Positions 7,978 to 14,118 of a stretch of 27,051 bases of DNA are shown here, one piece after another. The notes beneath the pieces are model-generated. The model made no database searches and was not told where the DNA came from. It saw nothing but the letters and a program-made list of their open reading frames with translations. The translations under genes were made by a program, and so were the position numbers. Each line of letters opens with the position of its first letter. The stretch's first letter is position 1. The stretch is from an uncultured Micromonospora sp. Its GTDB lineage: Bacteria > Actinomycetota > Actinomycetes > Mycobacteriales > Micromonosporaceae. The DNA is taken from NCBI GenBank assembly GCA_937951935.1, contig CALGAM010000090.1, positions 1 to 27,051 of the forward strand, in the 5' to 3' direction.

Positions 7978-8505
7978 TCACTCTTGCCCGGTGAGCGCCA
8001 GCCACATCAGGATCTCGTCGCGGTCGTCGTCCGGCGCGACCCGCAGCGCGCCGGGGAGCCGCCCCACCTCCCGGTAGCCGAGCCGCTGGTAGAACCTCTC
8101 GACGCCGTGGCCGGCGCGGACGGTCAGGTGCAGCGCCACCCAGCCCAGTTCCCTCGCGACCTGCGCGGCGTGCCGCATCAGGGCCAGGCCGTAGCCGTGT
8201 CCCTGCCGGTCGGGGTGGACCATGACCCGTTTGACCACACCCCAGTGCGCCTTGAGCCGGAAGCGGTTGTCGGTGAGGAAGAGCAGCGCGACCGGTCGGT
8301 CCTGCTCGTATCCGACCAGCAACCGGTCCGGGCCGTCCGTCACCTCGGCGAGGGTGGCCAGCGCGAGCGGGCGGACCTCCTCCTCGGTGACGGGTCCGAC
8401 GAAGCCGACCGCGCCGCCGGCGTTGGTCACCGCGGTCCACAGCGTCACGATCTGGTCGCGCAGCTCGGCGGTCAGCGGAGGGTCGAGAACGAAGCGGATG
8501 GCCAC
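7978..8505 (-). CDS. GNAT-family N-acetyltransferase
   Basis: Predicted acetyl-CoA-dependent acetyltransferase, 175 residues, substrate unknown. The central motif A is clear: VKRVMVHPDRQGHGYGLALMRHA (about 108-130) with the Q-G-H-G-Y-G pyrophosphate-binding loop; it is followed by VALHLTVRAGHGVERFYQRLGYREVG, typical of motif B. The start is set at GTG 8505 because AAGGA lies 8 nt upstream; an ATG at 8514 lies directly against the same AGAAGG and would add 3 residues. It is the first gene downstream of tRNA-Leu on the same strand and converges with the expansin gene, 68 bp apart. Confidence 0.88.
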   Translation of the reverse strand: MAIRFVLDPPLTAELRDQIVTLWTAVTNAGGAVGFVGPVTEEEVRPLALATLAEVTDGPDRLLVGYEQDRPVALLFLTDNRFRLKAHWGVVKRVMVHPDRQGHGYGLALMRHAAQVARELGWVALHLTVRAGHGVERFYQRLGYREVGRLPGALRVAPDDDRDEILMWLALTGQE

Positions 8506-8580
8506 GCCGGTCATCCTTCTCGACCCGTCGCCACCGCCGTCGGCGTGCCGGGCACATCGTGACCGTGCCAACAGACCACC

Positions 8581-8611
8581 GTGGTCGACCACCGCCGCGC
8601 GGCGACGTGGT
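8581..8611 (-). terminator. Overlapping hairpins downstream of tRNA-Leu
   Basis: Two inverted structures share one arm: ACCAC (8588-8592) can pair with GTGGT at 8607-8611, enclosing CGCCG-CG-CGGCG (8593-8604), or with GTGGT at 8581-8585 as the perfect palindrome GTGGTCGACCAC. The first is a plausible terminator for tRNA-Leu; there is no T-run. Confidence 0.4.
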
Positions 8612-8614
8612 GAG

Positions 8615-8696
8615 TGCGGGAGAGGGGAGTCGAACCCCTACGCCCGAAGGCACAGGAACCTAAATCCTGCGTGGCTGCCAGTTACACCACTCCCGC
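8615..8696 (-). tRNA. tRNA-Leu (anticodon TAG)
   Basis: 82 nt. Acceptor stem GCGGGAG pairs with CTCCCGC, discriminator A; D arm present; anticodon stem CAGGA/TCCTG encloses TTTAGGT, giving anticodon TAG. A long variable arm (TGCCTTCGGGCGT) identifies a class II leucine tRNA; T arm GGGG-TTCGACT-CCCC. CCA is not encoded. A -10-like TACACT (8711-8706) lies about 10 nt upstream of the 5' end. Confidence 0.97.
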
Positions 8697-8752
8697 GTGA
8701 TCTCGAGTGTAGACCGCCGGGTTGCCGTCGCCCGGGCCCGGACCGGCGGTGG

Positions 8753-9229
8753 TCAGTCCAGGCCGAGGTCGCGGCGGAGCTTGGCGACGTGCCCGGTCGC
8801 CTTGACGTTGTAGAGGGCCCGCTCGATCCGGCCGTCGGCGTCGATGACGAACGTGGACCGGATCACGCCGGTGACGGTACGGCCGTACGACTGCTTCTCG
8901 CCGTACGCCCCGTACGCGCGGAGCACGGACCGGTCGGTGTCGGCGACCAGCGGGAAGGTGATCGCGTCACGTTCCCGGAACCTCGCCAGCTTCTCGGGCG
9001 GGTCGGGCGAGATGCCCACCACCTCGTAGCCGGCCGCCTGCAGCGAGGCGAGCGAGTCGCGGAAGTCGCACGCCTGCCTGGTGCAGCCCGGCGTCATGGC
9101 GGCCGGGTAGGCGTAGAGGATCACCTTGCGACCGCGCAGCTCGCCGAGGCTGAGCGTGCCGCCGGTGTCGGTGGGGAGCGTGAAGTCGGGCGCGATGTCC
9201 CCGGGTGCGAGCCGGATGGGCGAGGTCAT
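8753..9229 (-). CDS. bcp: Thioredoxin-dependent peroxiredoxin, Bcp/PrxQ type
   Basis: Reduces hydrogen peroxide and organic hydroperoxides with electrons from thioredoxin; cytosolic. 158 residues, normal for Bcp. Seen: GDIAPDFTLPTDTGG at the N-terminus, then YPAAMTPGCTRQACDFRD (about 41-58), where the Cys in PGCT (about 49) is peroxidatic and the second Cys five residues later (about 54) is the resolving Cys of alpha2-type atypical 2-Cys enzymes. SFVID-type strand STFVIDADGRI follows. ATG at 9229 has GAGG three nt upstream and begins the conserved domain; a 29-residue upstream extension is open but lacks conserved features. It is divergent from cbiM, sharing a 152-bp control region. Confidence 0.94.
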   Translation of the reverse strand: MTSPIRLAPGDIAPDFTLPTDTGGTLSLGELRGRKVILYAYPAAMTPGCTRQACDFRDSLASLQAAGYEVVGISPDPPEKLARFRERDAITFPLVADTDRSVLRAYGAYGEKQSYGRTVTGVIRSTFVIDADGRIERALYNVKATGHVAKLRRDLGLD

Positions 9230-9281
9230 GACCTCGACCCTAGCGCCTGGTGTCTGGGAGGTTGCGGTTGGCGTACAGTTC

Positions 9282-9298
9282 TTGCACAGCTCTGGCAA
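9282..9298. promoter_or_regulatory. Candidate Nur-type nickel-responsive operator upstream of cbiM
   Basis: TTGC-N9-GCAA inverted repeat (TTGCAC AGCTC TGGCAA). The Streptomyces Nur box is tTGCaa-N5-ttGCAA; both outer four-base half-sites match exactly here, the inner ones differ at three of four positions or fewer. A -10-like TACAGT (9274-9279) lies just upstream, so a protein bound here would cover the likely transcription start. The adjacent operon is a nickel/cobalt transporter, which supports the idea. Fur-family binding has not been shown. Confidence 0.5.
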
Positions 9299-9381
9299 CA
9301 GCGTCATCACGGCCATAAGCTGGGCCCCCCGACGGGGCGGATTCCCCTCGGCCTACGGGAGGTGGCGTGGATACCCTGGCG

Positions 9382-10089
9382 ATGCACATCTCGAACGGGA
9401 TCATCAACGGTCCCGTGGCGGCGGTCTTCGCGGCGTTCGCCCTCGCGGTGCTCGCGCTCTGCGTGGTGCGGGGCCGGCAGGACCTGGACGAGCGGCTGGC
9501 CCCGATGGCCGGCCTGGTCGCCGCCTTCATCTTCGCGGTGCAGATGCTCAACTTTCCGATCTTCACCGGCGCGGTCAGCGGACACCTTCTCGGTGGCGCC
9601 CTCGCCACGATGTTGGTCGGCCCCTGGGTGGGCACCCTCTGCGTCGCCGTGGTGCTGATCGTCCAGGCCCTCGTCTTCGGTGACGGCGGGGTGGCCATGC
9701 TCGGGCTCAACATCACCAACATGGCCGTCATCGGCACGGCGGTCGCGTACCCGCTGGTCGCGCTGCTGTTGCGCCTGTTGCCCCGCACCGTCAGCGGACT
9801 GGCGGCCACCGCCGTCGTCGCCTCGGTGGTCAGCGTGCTGGCCGCCGCCATGGGCTTCGTCGTGCAGTACTGGCTCGGCGGCACCACCGACCTCGGCAGC
9901 GGCCTCGTCGGCCTGGCCGGCACCATGGCCGGGGTCCACCTGCTGATCGGGGTCGGGGAGGGTCTGATCACCGCGACCACCGTGGTGACGGTGGCGAAGG
10001 TCCGACCGGACCTGGTCTACGCGCTGCGCGGCCGGCGGATCGTCACACCGGACACGCCGCAGGTGCCGGCCGCCGGAGGTGCCCGGTGA
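9382..10089 (+). CDS. cbiM: ECF transporter substrate-capture protein CbiM (nickel/cobalt)
   Basis: S-component that binds Co2+ or Ni2+ and passes it through the membrane; 235 residues, mostly hydrophobic helices. The mature N-terminus Met-His is the key: in NikM/CbiM structures the N-terminal amine and His2 coordinate the metal, so I start at ATG 9382, which gives MHISNGIING. Further conserved blocks: QMLNFPIFTGAVSGHLLGG (about 54-72, with the ligand-region His at 68) and GLNITNM (about 108-114). The only good ribosome-binding site, GGGAGG at 9356-9361, instead suits a GTG at 9367 that would add MDTLA. First gene of a cbiMNQO operon, ending in a 4-bp overlap with cbiN. Confidence 0.92.
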   Translation: MHISNGIINGPVAAVFAAFALAVLALCVVRGRQDLDERLAPMAGLVAAFIFAVQMLNFPIFTGAVSGHLLGGALATMLVGPWVGTLCVAVVLIVQALVFGDGGVAMLGLNITNMAVIGTAVAYPLVALLLRLLPRTVSGLAATAVVASVVSVLAAAMGFVVQYWLGGTTDLGSGLVGLAGTMAGVHLLIGVGEGLITATTVVTVAKVRPDLVYALRGRRIVTPDTPQVPAAGGAR

Positions 10090-10535
10090 GCGGAGGAGGC
10101 GGACGGGTGGCGAAGCGGTCGAACCTGTTCGTTCTCGGTGGGTTGTTGGTGGCCCTGCTGCTCGCCGGGGTGGTGAGCAACTTCGCCTCCGCGCACCCCG
10201 ACGGGCTGGACTCCTCGCTGCGCGAGGGCTGTGTCTTCGACGCCGACGACACCATCGTCGGCGGAAGCTGTCCGGCACAGCAGGCCAGGGAGCACGAGCT
10301 GGCCGACTCGCCGCTGGCCGACTACGGGGTCCGGGGGGTGGACAACGAGTACCTGTCCACCGGGCTGTCCGGGGTGGTCGGCGTCCTGCTCACCTTCACC
10401 GTGGGTGGTGGCCTGTTCTGGCTGCTCCGCCGTCGTTCCGACGGCGGCGTGGCCCGATCCGCCGCCTCCGGCGACGACGCCGATCCCACCCCGGGCGGTG
10501 CCGACGTGTCGGCGACGGCCGACGGCCGGCGGTAG
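10086..10535 (+). CDS. cbiN: CbiN-like PDGLE-domain protein of the Ni/Co ECF transporter
   Basis: Auxiliary membrane subunit that helps load metal onto CbiM. 149 residues with two transmembrane helices (about 14-33 and 93-114) flanking an extracytoplasmic loop. The loop begins right after helix 1 with SAHPDGLDSSLREG, the PDGLE-domain signature, and has two cysteines (C49, C62) that could form a disulfide. The C-terminal tail is Asp/Ser/Gly-rich and cytoplasmic. GTG at 10086 overlaps the cbiM stop (GTGA) and has GGAGG six nt upstream. Sequence similarity to enterobacterial CbiN is through topology and the PDGL motif, so the symbol is by context. Confidence 0.85.
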   Translation: MSGGGGRVAKRSNLFVLGGLLVALLLAGVVSNFASAHPDGLDSSLREGCVFDADDTIVGGSCPAQQAREHELADSPLADYGVRGVDNEYLSTGLSGVVGVLLTFTVGGGLFWLLRRRSDGGVARSAASGDDADPTPGGADVSATADGRR

Positions 10536-10553
10536 CGGGAGGGGCCGGCCGCG

Positions 10554-11324
10554 ATGGGTGCCGGGCACGCGCACGTCCTCTACCGGGACCGATCGTCGCC
10601 GGTGCACCGGCTGCCACCCGAGGTCAAGATCACGGCGATGGTGGTCTTCACCGTCGCCGTGGTCGCCACCCCCCGGGAGGCGTTCTGGGCGTTCGGGGGC
10701 CACGCCATCCTGATCACGCTGGTGGCGGCGTTGGCCCGGATCGGCCCGGGATGGCTGGCCACGCGCGCGCTGATCGAGGTGCCGTTCGTGGTCTTCGCGT
10801 TCGCGCTGCCGTTTCTCGGCAGCGGCGACCGCGTCCACTGGCTCGGGCTGGAGCTCTCGGTCGACGGTCTCTACGGCGGTTGGAACATCCTGGCCAAGGG
10901 AACCCTCGGGGTCCTCGCCTCGCTGGTGCTGGCCGGCACGACGACGCCGCGCGACCTGCTCCTCGGCCTGGACCGGCTGCGCTGCCCGCAGATCGTGACC
11001 CAGATCGCCACCTTCATGCTGCGTTACCTCGACGTCCTGGTCGGCGAGGCCCGACGGATGCGGATCGCCCGGGTCTCCCGGGGCGACGACCCACGCTTCC
11101 TGTGGCAGCTGCGGGGTTTCGCCGCCGGGATCGGCGCGCTCTTCCTGCGTGCCTTCGAACGCGGCGAGCGGGTGTACCTGGCCATGGTCGCCCGGGGCTA
11201 CCAGGGCCGGATGCCGGACGTCCGGCGCGGGGCCGGTGCGGCGGGCCTCCGGCACTGGCTGGCCGCGGCGACCGTCCCGCTCGCCGCGACCGGCGTGGCC
11301 ACCGCCGCGGCGGTGCTGGGATGA
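10554..11324 (+). CDS. cbiQ: ECF transporter transmembrane (T) component CbiQ
   Basis: Integral membrane coupling subunit that joins the ATPase CbiO to the substrate-specific CbiM; 256 residues, normal length. Seen: an N-terminal SSPVHRLPPEVKI segment typical of CbiQ, several hydrophobic helices, and two cytoplasmic coupling segments with the Ala-Arg-Gly-type motifs, EARRMRIARVSRGDD (about 163-177) and MVARGYQGRMP (about 214-224). GGAGGG lies 10 nt before the ATG. Downstream it overlaps cbiO by 4 bp (ATGA), so subunits are probably made in step. Confidence 0.94.
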   Translation: MGAGHAHVLYRDRSSPVHRLPPEVKITAMVVFTVAVVATPREAFWAFGGHAILITLVAALARIGPGWLATRALIEVPFVVFAFALPFLGSGDRVHWLGLELSVDGLYGGWNILAKGTLGVLASLVLAGTTTPRDLLLGLDRLRCPQIVTQIATFMLRYLDVLVGEARRMRIARVSRGDDPRFLWQLRGFAAGIGALFLRAFERGERVYLAMVARGYQGRMPDVRRGAGAAGLRHWLAAATVPLAATGVATAAAVLG

Positions 11325-12169
11325 TCGGGTACGTGGATCGCGTGCCCGCCGCCGACGTCACCTCCGCCGACGGCTCCGTCTCCGCCGGCGTCCCCTCTCT
11401 CGACGTCCGCGGCCTCCACTACAGCTACCCGGACGGCCACGTCGCGTTGCGCGGGGTCGACCTGGTCGTGCCCCGGGGCGGCCGGGTGGCGCTGCTCGGT
11501 CCGAACGGGGCCGGCAAGACCACCCTGGTGCTGCACCTGAACGGGATCCTCTCCGGCGGTGGCGGAACCGTCACCGTCGGCGGGCTGACCGTGACCCGCG
11601 ACCGGGCGACCCTGGCCGAGATCCGCCGCCGTGTCGGCATCGTCTTCCAGGATCCCGACGACCAGCTCTTCCTGCCCACGGTCGCCGAGGACGTGGCGTT
11701 CGGGCCGGCGAACCTCGGCCTGCGCGGCGCGGAGCTGGAGAGCCGGGTCACCGAGGCGCTGGACGCGGTGGGGATGACCGAGCACCGGGACCGCGCGCCG
11801 CAGCACCTGTCGTTCGGGCAGCGTCGCCGGGTCGCGGTGGCGACCGTGCTCGCGATGCGCCCGGAGATCCTGGTCCTCGACGAGCCCTCCTCCAACCTGG
11901 ATCCGGCCGCCCGCCGTGAGCTGGCCGCGATCCTGCGCCGGCTGCCGGTGACCATGCTGATGGTCACCCACGACCTGCCGTACGCGCTGGAGCTCTGCGA
12001 CCGGGCGGTGATCCTCGACGCCGGCCGGATCGTCGCCGACGGGGCCACCGCGGAGCTGCTCGCCGACGCCGAACTGCTCGCCCGGCACCGGCTGGAGCTG
12101 CCGTACGGCTTCGACCCGGCGCTGGCCGCCCGCCAGCTCGCCGCCCACCAGGGAGGCATGGTCCGGTAG
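11321..12169 (+). CDS. cbiO: ECF transporter ATP-binding protein CbiO
   Basis: ABC ATPase that drives nickel/cobalt uptake; 282 residues. Seen: Walker A LGPNGAGKTT (59-68), Q-loop VFQDPDDQLF (108-117) with the DDQLF pattern characteristic of ECF ATPases, signature LSFGQRRRVA (163-172; LSFGQ instead of LSGGQ, usual in CbiO), Walker B ILVLDEPSSNLD (183-194), and the switch His in MVTHD (217). A 25-residue Ser/Ala/Asp-rich N-terminal extension precedes the domain. One ATPase gene only, so it presumably works as a homodimer. Last gene of cbiMNQO, followed by a strong hairpin at 12307-12346. Confidence 0.95.
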   Translation: MIGYVDRVPAADVTSADGSVSAGVPSLDVRGLHYSYPDGHVALRGVDLVVPRGGRVALLGPNGAGKTTLVLHLNGILSGGGGTVTVGGLTVTRDRATLAEIRRRVGIVFQDPDDQLFLPTVAEDVAFGPANLGLRGAELESRVTEALDAVGMTEHRDRAPQHLSFGQRRRVAVATVLAMRPEILVLDEPSSNLDPAARRELAAILRRLPVTMLMVTHDLPYALELCDRAVILDAGRIVADGATAELLADAELLARHRLELPYGFDPALAARQLAAHQGGMVR

Positions 12170-12306
12170 GTCTGCCGCCCCACGGTGAGACGCCCGCCCG
12201 CCGTGGTGCCCAGATCACGCTTCAGACGGCGCCCGGCGGCGGCCGTCCCCGGGGTGGTGGGCGGTGGCGAGCCCTCGGCGGCACCGAGACCGGGCTCAGG
12301 CACACG

Positions 12307-12346
12307 GGGAGGCTCCGCTCCGGCCGCGGCCGAGGCGGAGCCTCCC
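12307..12346. terminator. Bidirectional hairpin between cbiO and the convergent SH3-like gene
   Basis: Perfect 12-bp stem GGGAGGCTCCGC (12307-12318) with GCGGAGCCTCCC (12335-12346). The 16-nt loop can form a smaller GGCC-GC-GGCC stem. No T-run on either strand, as is common in high-GC actinomycetes. It is placed to end both convergent transcripts. The rest of the 194-bp gap shows no gene. Confidence 0.7.
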
Positions 12347-12363
12347 GCCGGGCGTCGACCGCG

Positions 12364-12741
12364 TCAACACCAGGCGACGTTGTTGCGGACGTTGTACGGG
12401 AAGTGTGTGCTGTAGGCCCAGCCGCTGTGGGACCCGTTGTAGGTCTCGACCCTGTACCACAGGTTGCCGTAGTCGTTGGTCAGCTTGCAGTAGGCCCAGA
12501 TCCAGGTACCCGCCGGTACGTTGGGTCCCACCTTCGCACATGCCTCGTACGGGCCGGTCCGAATCGGTGTGCTGTCCACGGTCGTGGTCTGGTAACCCCA
12601 ACTTCCTCCCGGTCGCGCGCACGCGACGGCGGCGGCAGCCGCACGATTCGTGTTCGTGGTGGCGGCGTGTGCGGGAATCGGTGCCAGCATCGCCAGGAGG
12701 AACGCGCCTGCCGACGCGACGGCGGCCAATAGCCTGGGCAT
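12364..12741 (-). CDS. Small secreted SH3-like domain protein
   Basis: 125 residues. A Sec signal peptide is clear: MPRLLAAVASAGAF, a hydrophobic core, then PAHA-ATT with cleavage near residue 26. The mature part (about 100 residues) resembles a bacterial SH3 domain: STPIRTGPYEACAKVGPNVPAG (about 57-78), WIWAYCKLTNDYGNLWYRVE (about 80-99) and GHSGWAYSTHF-like GSHSGWAYSTHF. Four cysteines (41, 68, 85, 125) suggest two disulfides. GAAGGGAG lies 6 nt before the ATG. Bacterial SH3 domains often bind peptidoglycan peptides; no catalytic domain is attached, so it may be a wall-binding or signalling protein. Divergent from the HTH/beta-trefoil gene, 220 bp between starts; the pairing suggests co-regulation. 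Confidence 0.85.
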   Translation of the reverse strand: MPRLLAAVASAGAFLLAMLAPIPAHAATTNTNRAAAAAVACARPGGSWGYQTTTVDSTPIRTGPYEACAKVGPNVPAGTWIWAYCKLTNDYGNLWYRVETYNGSHSGWAYSTHFPYNVRNNVAWC

Positions 12742-12913
12742 GAAAACTCCCTTCTGCCGAAGAGCGGCTTTCGGTTCCCTGCCGGCCACGTGCTCGCTGC
12801 TCTCGTATCGCCTTCCCGACGGTTCAGGTTTGCCGTGACCGGCATGACGAACGAGGGGCCGAGGCCCGTCTGTCCATCGATGGTGGCCCTGGATCGAGTC
12901 GAGGTGGGAGATT

Positions 12914-12943
12914 TGGACGTCCATGGACGCCCGTGGACGTCCC
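12914..12943. repeat. Three tandem 10-bp repeats, probable operator
   Basis: TGGACGTCCA, TGGACGCCCG and TGGACGTCCC follow each other without a gap. The shared core is TGGACG-CC; copies 1 and 3 contain the palindrome GGACGTCC. One helical turn per unit would put proteins on the same DNA face. The array lies 18 bp before the HTH gene's ATG and 172 bp upstream of the divergent SH3-like gene. A further palindrome, CCATCGATGG, is at 12874-12883. Confidence 0.6.
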
Positions 12944-12961
12944 GTGCCACGATCTGTATTC

Positions 12962-14008
12962 ATGTCCGACAATGCCATGGTCCCTGATCCGGAATCTCTG
13001 AGAACCGAGCAGGAGCTGTTGGCGGCCGTGAACCGACTCCGCATCAGCGTTGCTCGCCGTCGCGGAAAGGCGCGATTGTCGTTGAGGGATCTCGAGGCTG
13101 CGACCGGGGTGCCGAAGAGCAGTCTGGCGAACTACCTCACGGGGCGCACCATCATGCCGGTCGACGTTCTGGATCGTGTCGTGCTCGCTCTTGGCATACC
13201 GCCCAATGAGGCAGGCAGGTGGAGCGCGGCCTGGGAGCGCGTCATCGAGAGGCGACTGGCGTCCGACGAGCCGGACCCGGAGACGCCGGGTTCTGGTCGG
13301 ACCGATGCGCAGGTGGACACAGCCTCACCGGCCGCTGGCGGAGGCCCTGCCCGAGAGCAGGACCGGTGGCGCCTGCTCGCCCGGGTGGTGGGGCGACGCC
13401 GCGCCCTACCCCTGGCCGTCGGGGCGCTGTTGGTGGCGGCGGTGAGTTGGGTCGGGTTGTCCGGAGGCGGCAGCGAGGACCTTCAGGCTGACGGGCCATC
13501 GAGCCAGGCGGGCACTCCGACGCGAGGTTTCGCGTTCGCCTCGGGAGGAAGTGTCGTTCGGATTCGCCCCGCCCGGACACCACACCTGTGCCTGACCGAC
13601 GGGCACGAGCACACCGGCCGGTACCGTCCGGCGATCGCGGTGCAACGTCCCTGCGAGCAGGCACACCCACCGCATACGCTCATCGAACCGGTCGGCGGCG
13701 GCCTCTATCGCATCAAGTGGGATCACCCCGAGGAGGGGCTGGCCTGCCTGACGGTTCTCGACAGCGGTCCGGCCAAGGACATGCTCGAACCCTGGAACGA
13801 CTGTGTCTCGGGGAAGCGTTCGCAGTTGTTCCGCATCGAACCGGTGGACGCACCCGTGCCCGGCACCTACCGGCTGCGGCCTGCCCACACCGACTTCTGC
13901 CTCGGCATTCGTGACGACGAGACGGCCAGCGATGCCGAAATCATCCAGCAGCCCTGTGCCAACGAGCGCGATCAGGTGTTCCTGATCGACCTCATGCCTC
14001 CCACCTGA
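12962..14008 (+). CDS. Membrane-spanning HTH protein with extracytoplasmic ricin-type beta-trefoil
   Basis: 348 residues in three parts. The cytoplasmic N-terminus (about 12-100) has an XRE-like HTH: LSLRDLEAATGVPKSSLANYLTG (39-61). A polar Asp/Pro/Gly linker leads to one transmembrane helix (about 148-166, LPLAVGALLVAAVSWVGL). The outer part (about 190-345) shows three repeats each with two cysteines: CLTDG...RPC (210, 231), CLTVL...NDC (262, 281) and CLGIR...QPC (313, 332). This is a beta-trefoil with one disulfide per lobe; the usual QxW is replaced by QLF and QVF. The architecture suggests a one-component transmembrane regulator that senses a glycan or wall ligand. ATG at 12962 chosen; an upstream in-frame ATG at 12923 lies inside the repeat operator. 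No ribosome-binding site is evident. Confidence 0.87.
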   Translation: MSDNAMVPDPESLRTEQELLAAVNRLRISVARRRGKARLSLRDLEAATGVPKSSLANYLTGRTIMPVDVLDRVVLALGIPPNEAGRWSAAWERVIERRLASDEPDPETPGSGRTDAQVDTASPAAGGGPAREQDRWRLLARVVGRRRALPLAVGALLVAAVSWVGLSGGGSEDLQADGPSSQAGTPTRGFAFASGGSVVRIRPARTPHLCLTDGHEHTGRYRPAIAVQRPCEQAHPPHTLIEPVGGGLYRIKWDHPEEGLACLTVLDSGPAKDMLEPWNDCVSGKRSQLFRIEPVDAPVPGTYRLRPAHTDFCLGIRDDETASDAEIIQQPCANERDQVFLIDLMPPT

Positions 14009-14051
14009 GGCGTCCGTTCCGCGTGCCCTCCCGAGGCGCCCCGGCCCGGCT

Positions 14052-14088
14052 CTCCAGGCATGGCGGAGGGTTCCGTTCCGTCCTGGAG
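14052..14088. terminator. Weak candidate hairpin between convergent genes
   Basis: CTCCAGG (14052-14058) pairs with CCTGGAG (14082-14088) across a 23-nt loop. It lies in the 110-bp gap where the HTH/beta-trefoil gene and the leftward membrane-protein gene converge. Short stem, long loop, no T-run. Confidence 0.3.
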
Positions 14089-14118
14089 TCGCGCGTGGCC
14101 GACCCCGCCGGTCGCCGG

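Noticed and set aside
8623..8690. tRNA-Leu as an integration site for a mobile element
   Set aside because: No integrase, no duplicated tRNA 3' end and no change of base composition nearby.
9230..9381. Cobalamin or NiCo riboswitch in the cbiM leader
   Set aside because: The leader is too short and lacks a B12-box; only a small GCCCC/GGGGC stem (9324-9338) is seen. The Nur-like repeat explains regulation better.
12923..12961. Upstream ATG extending the HTH/beta-trefoil protein
   Set aside because: It falls inside the 10-bp repeat array and would code DARGRPVPRSVF with no family feature; the ATG at 12962 is simpler.
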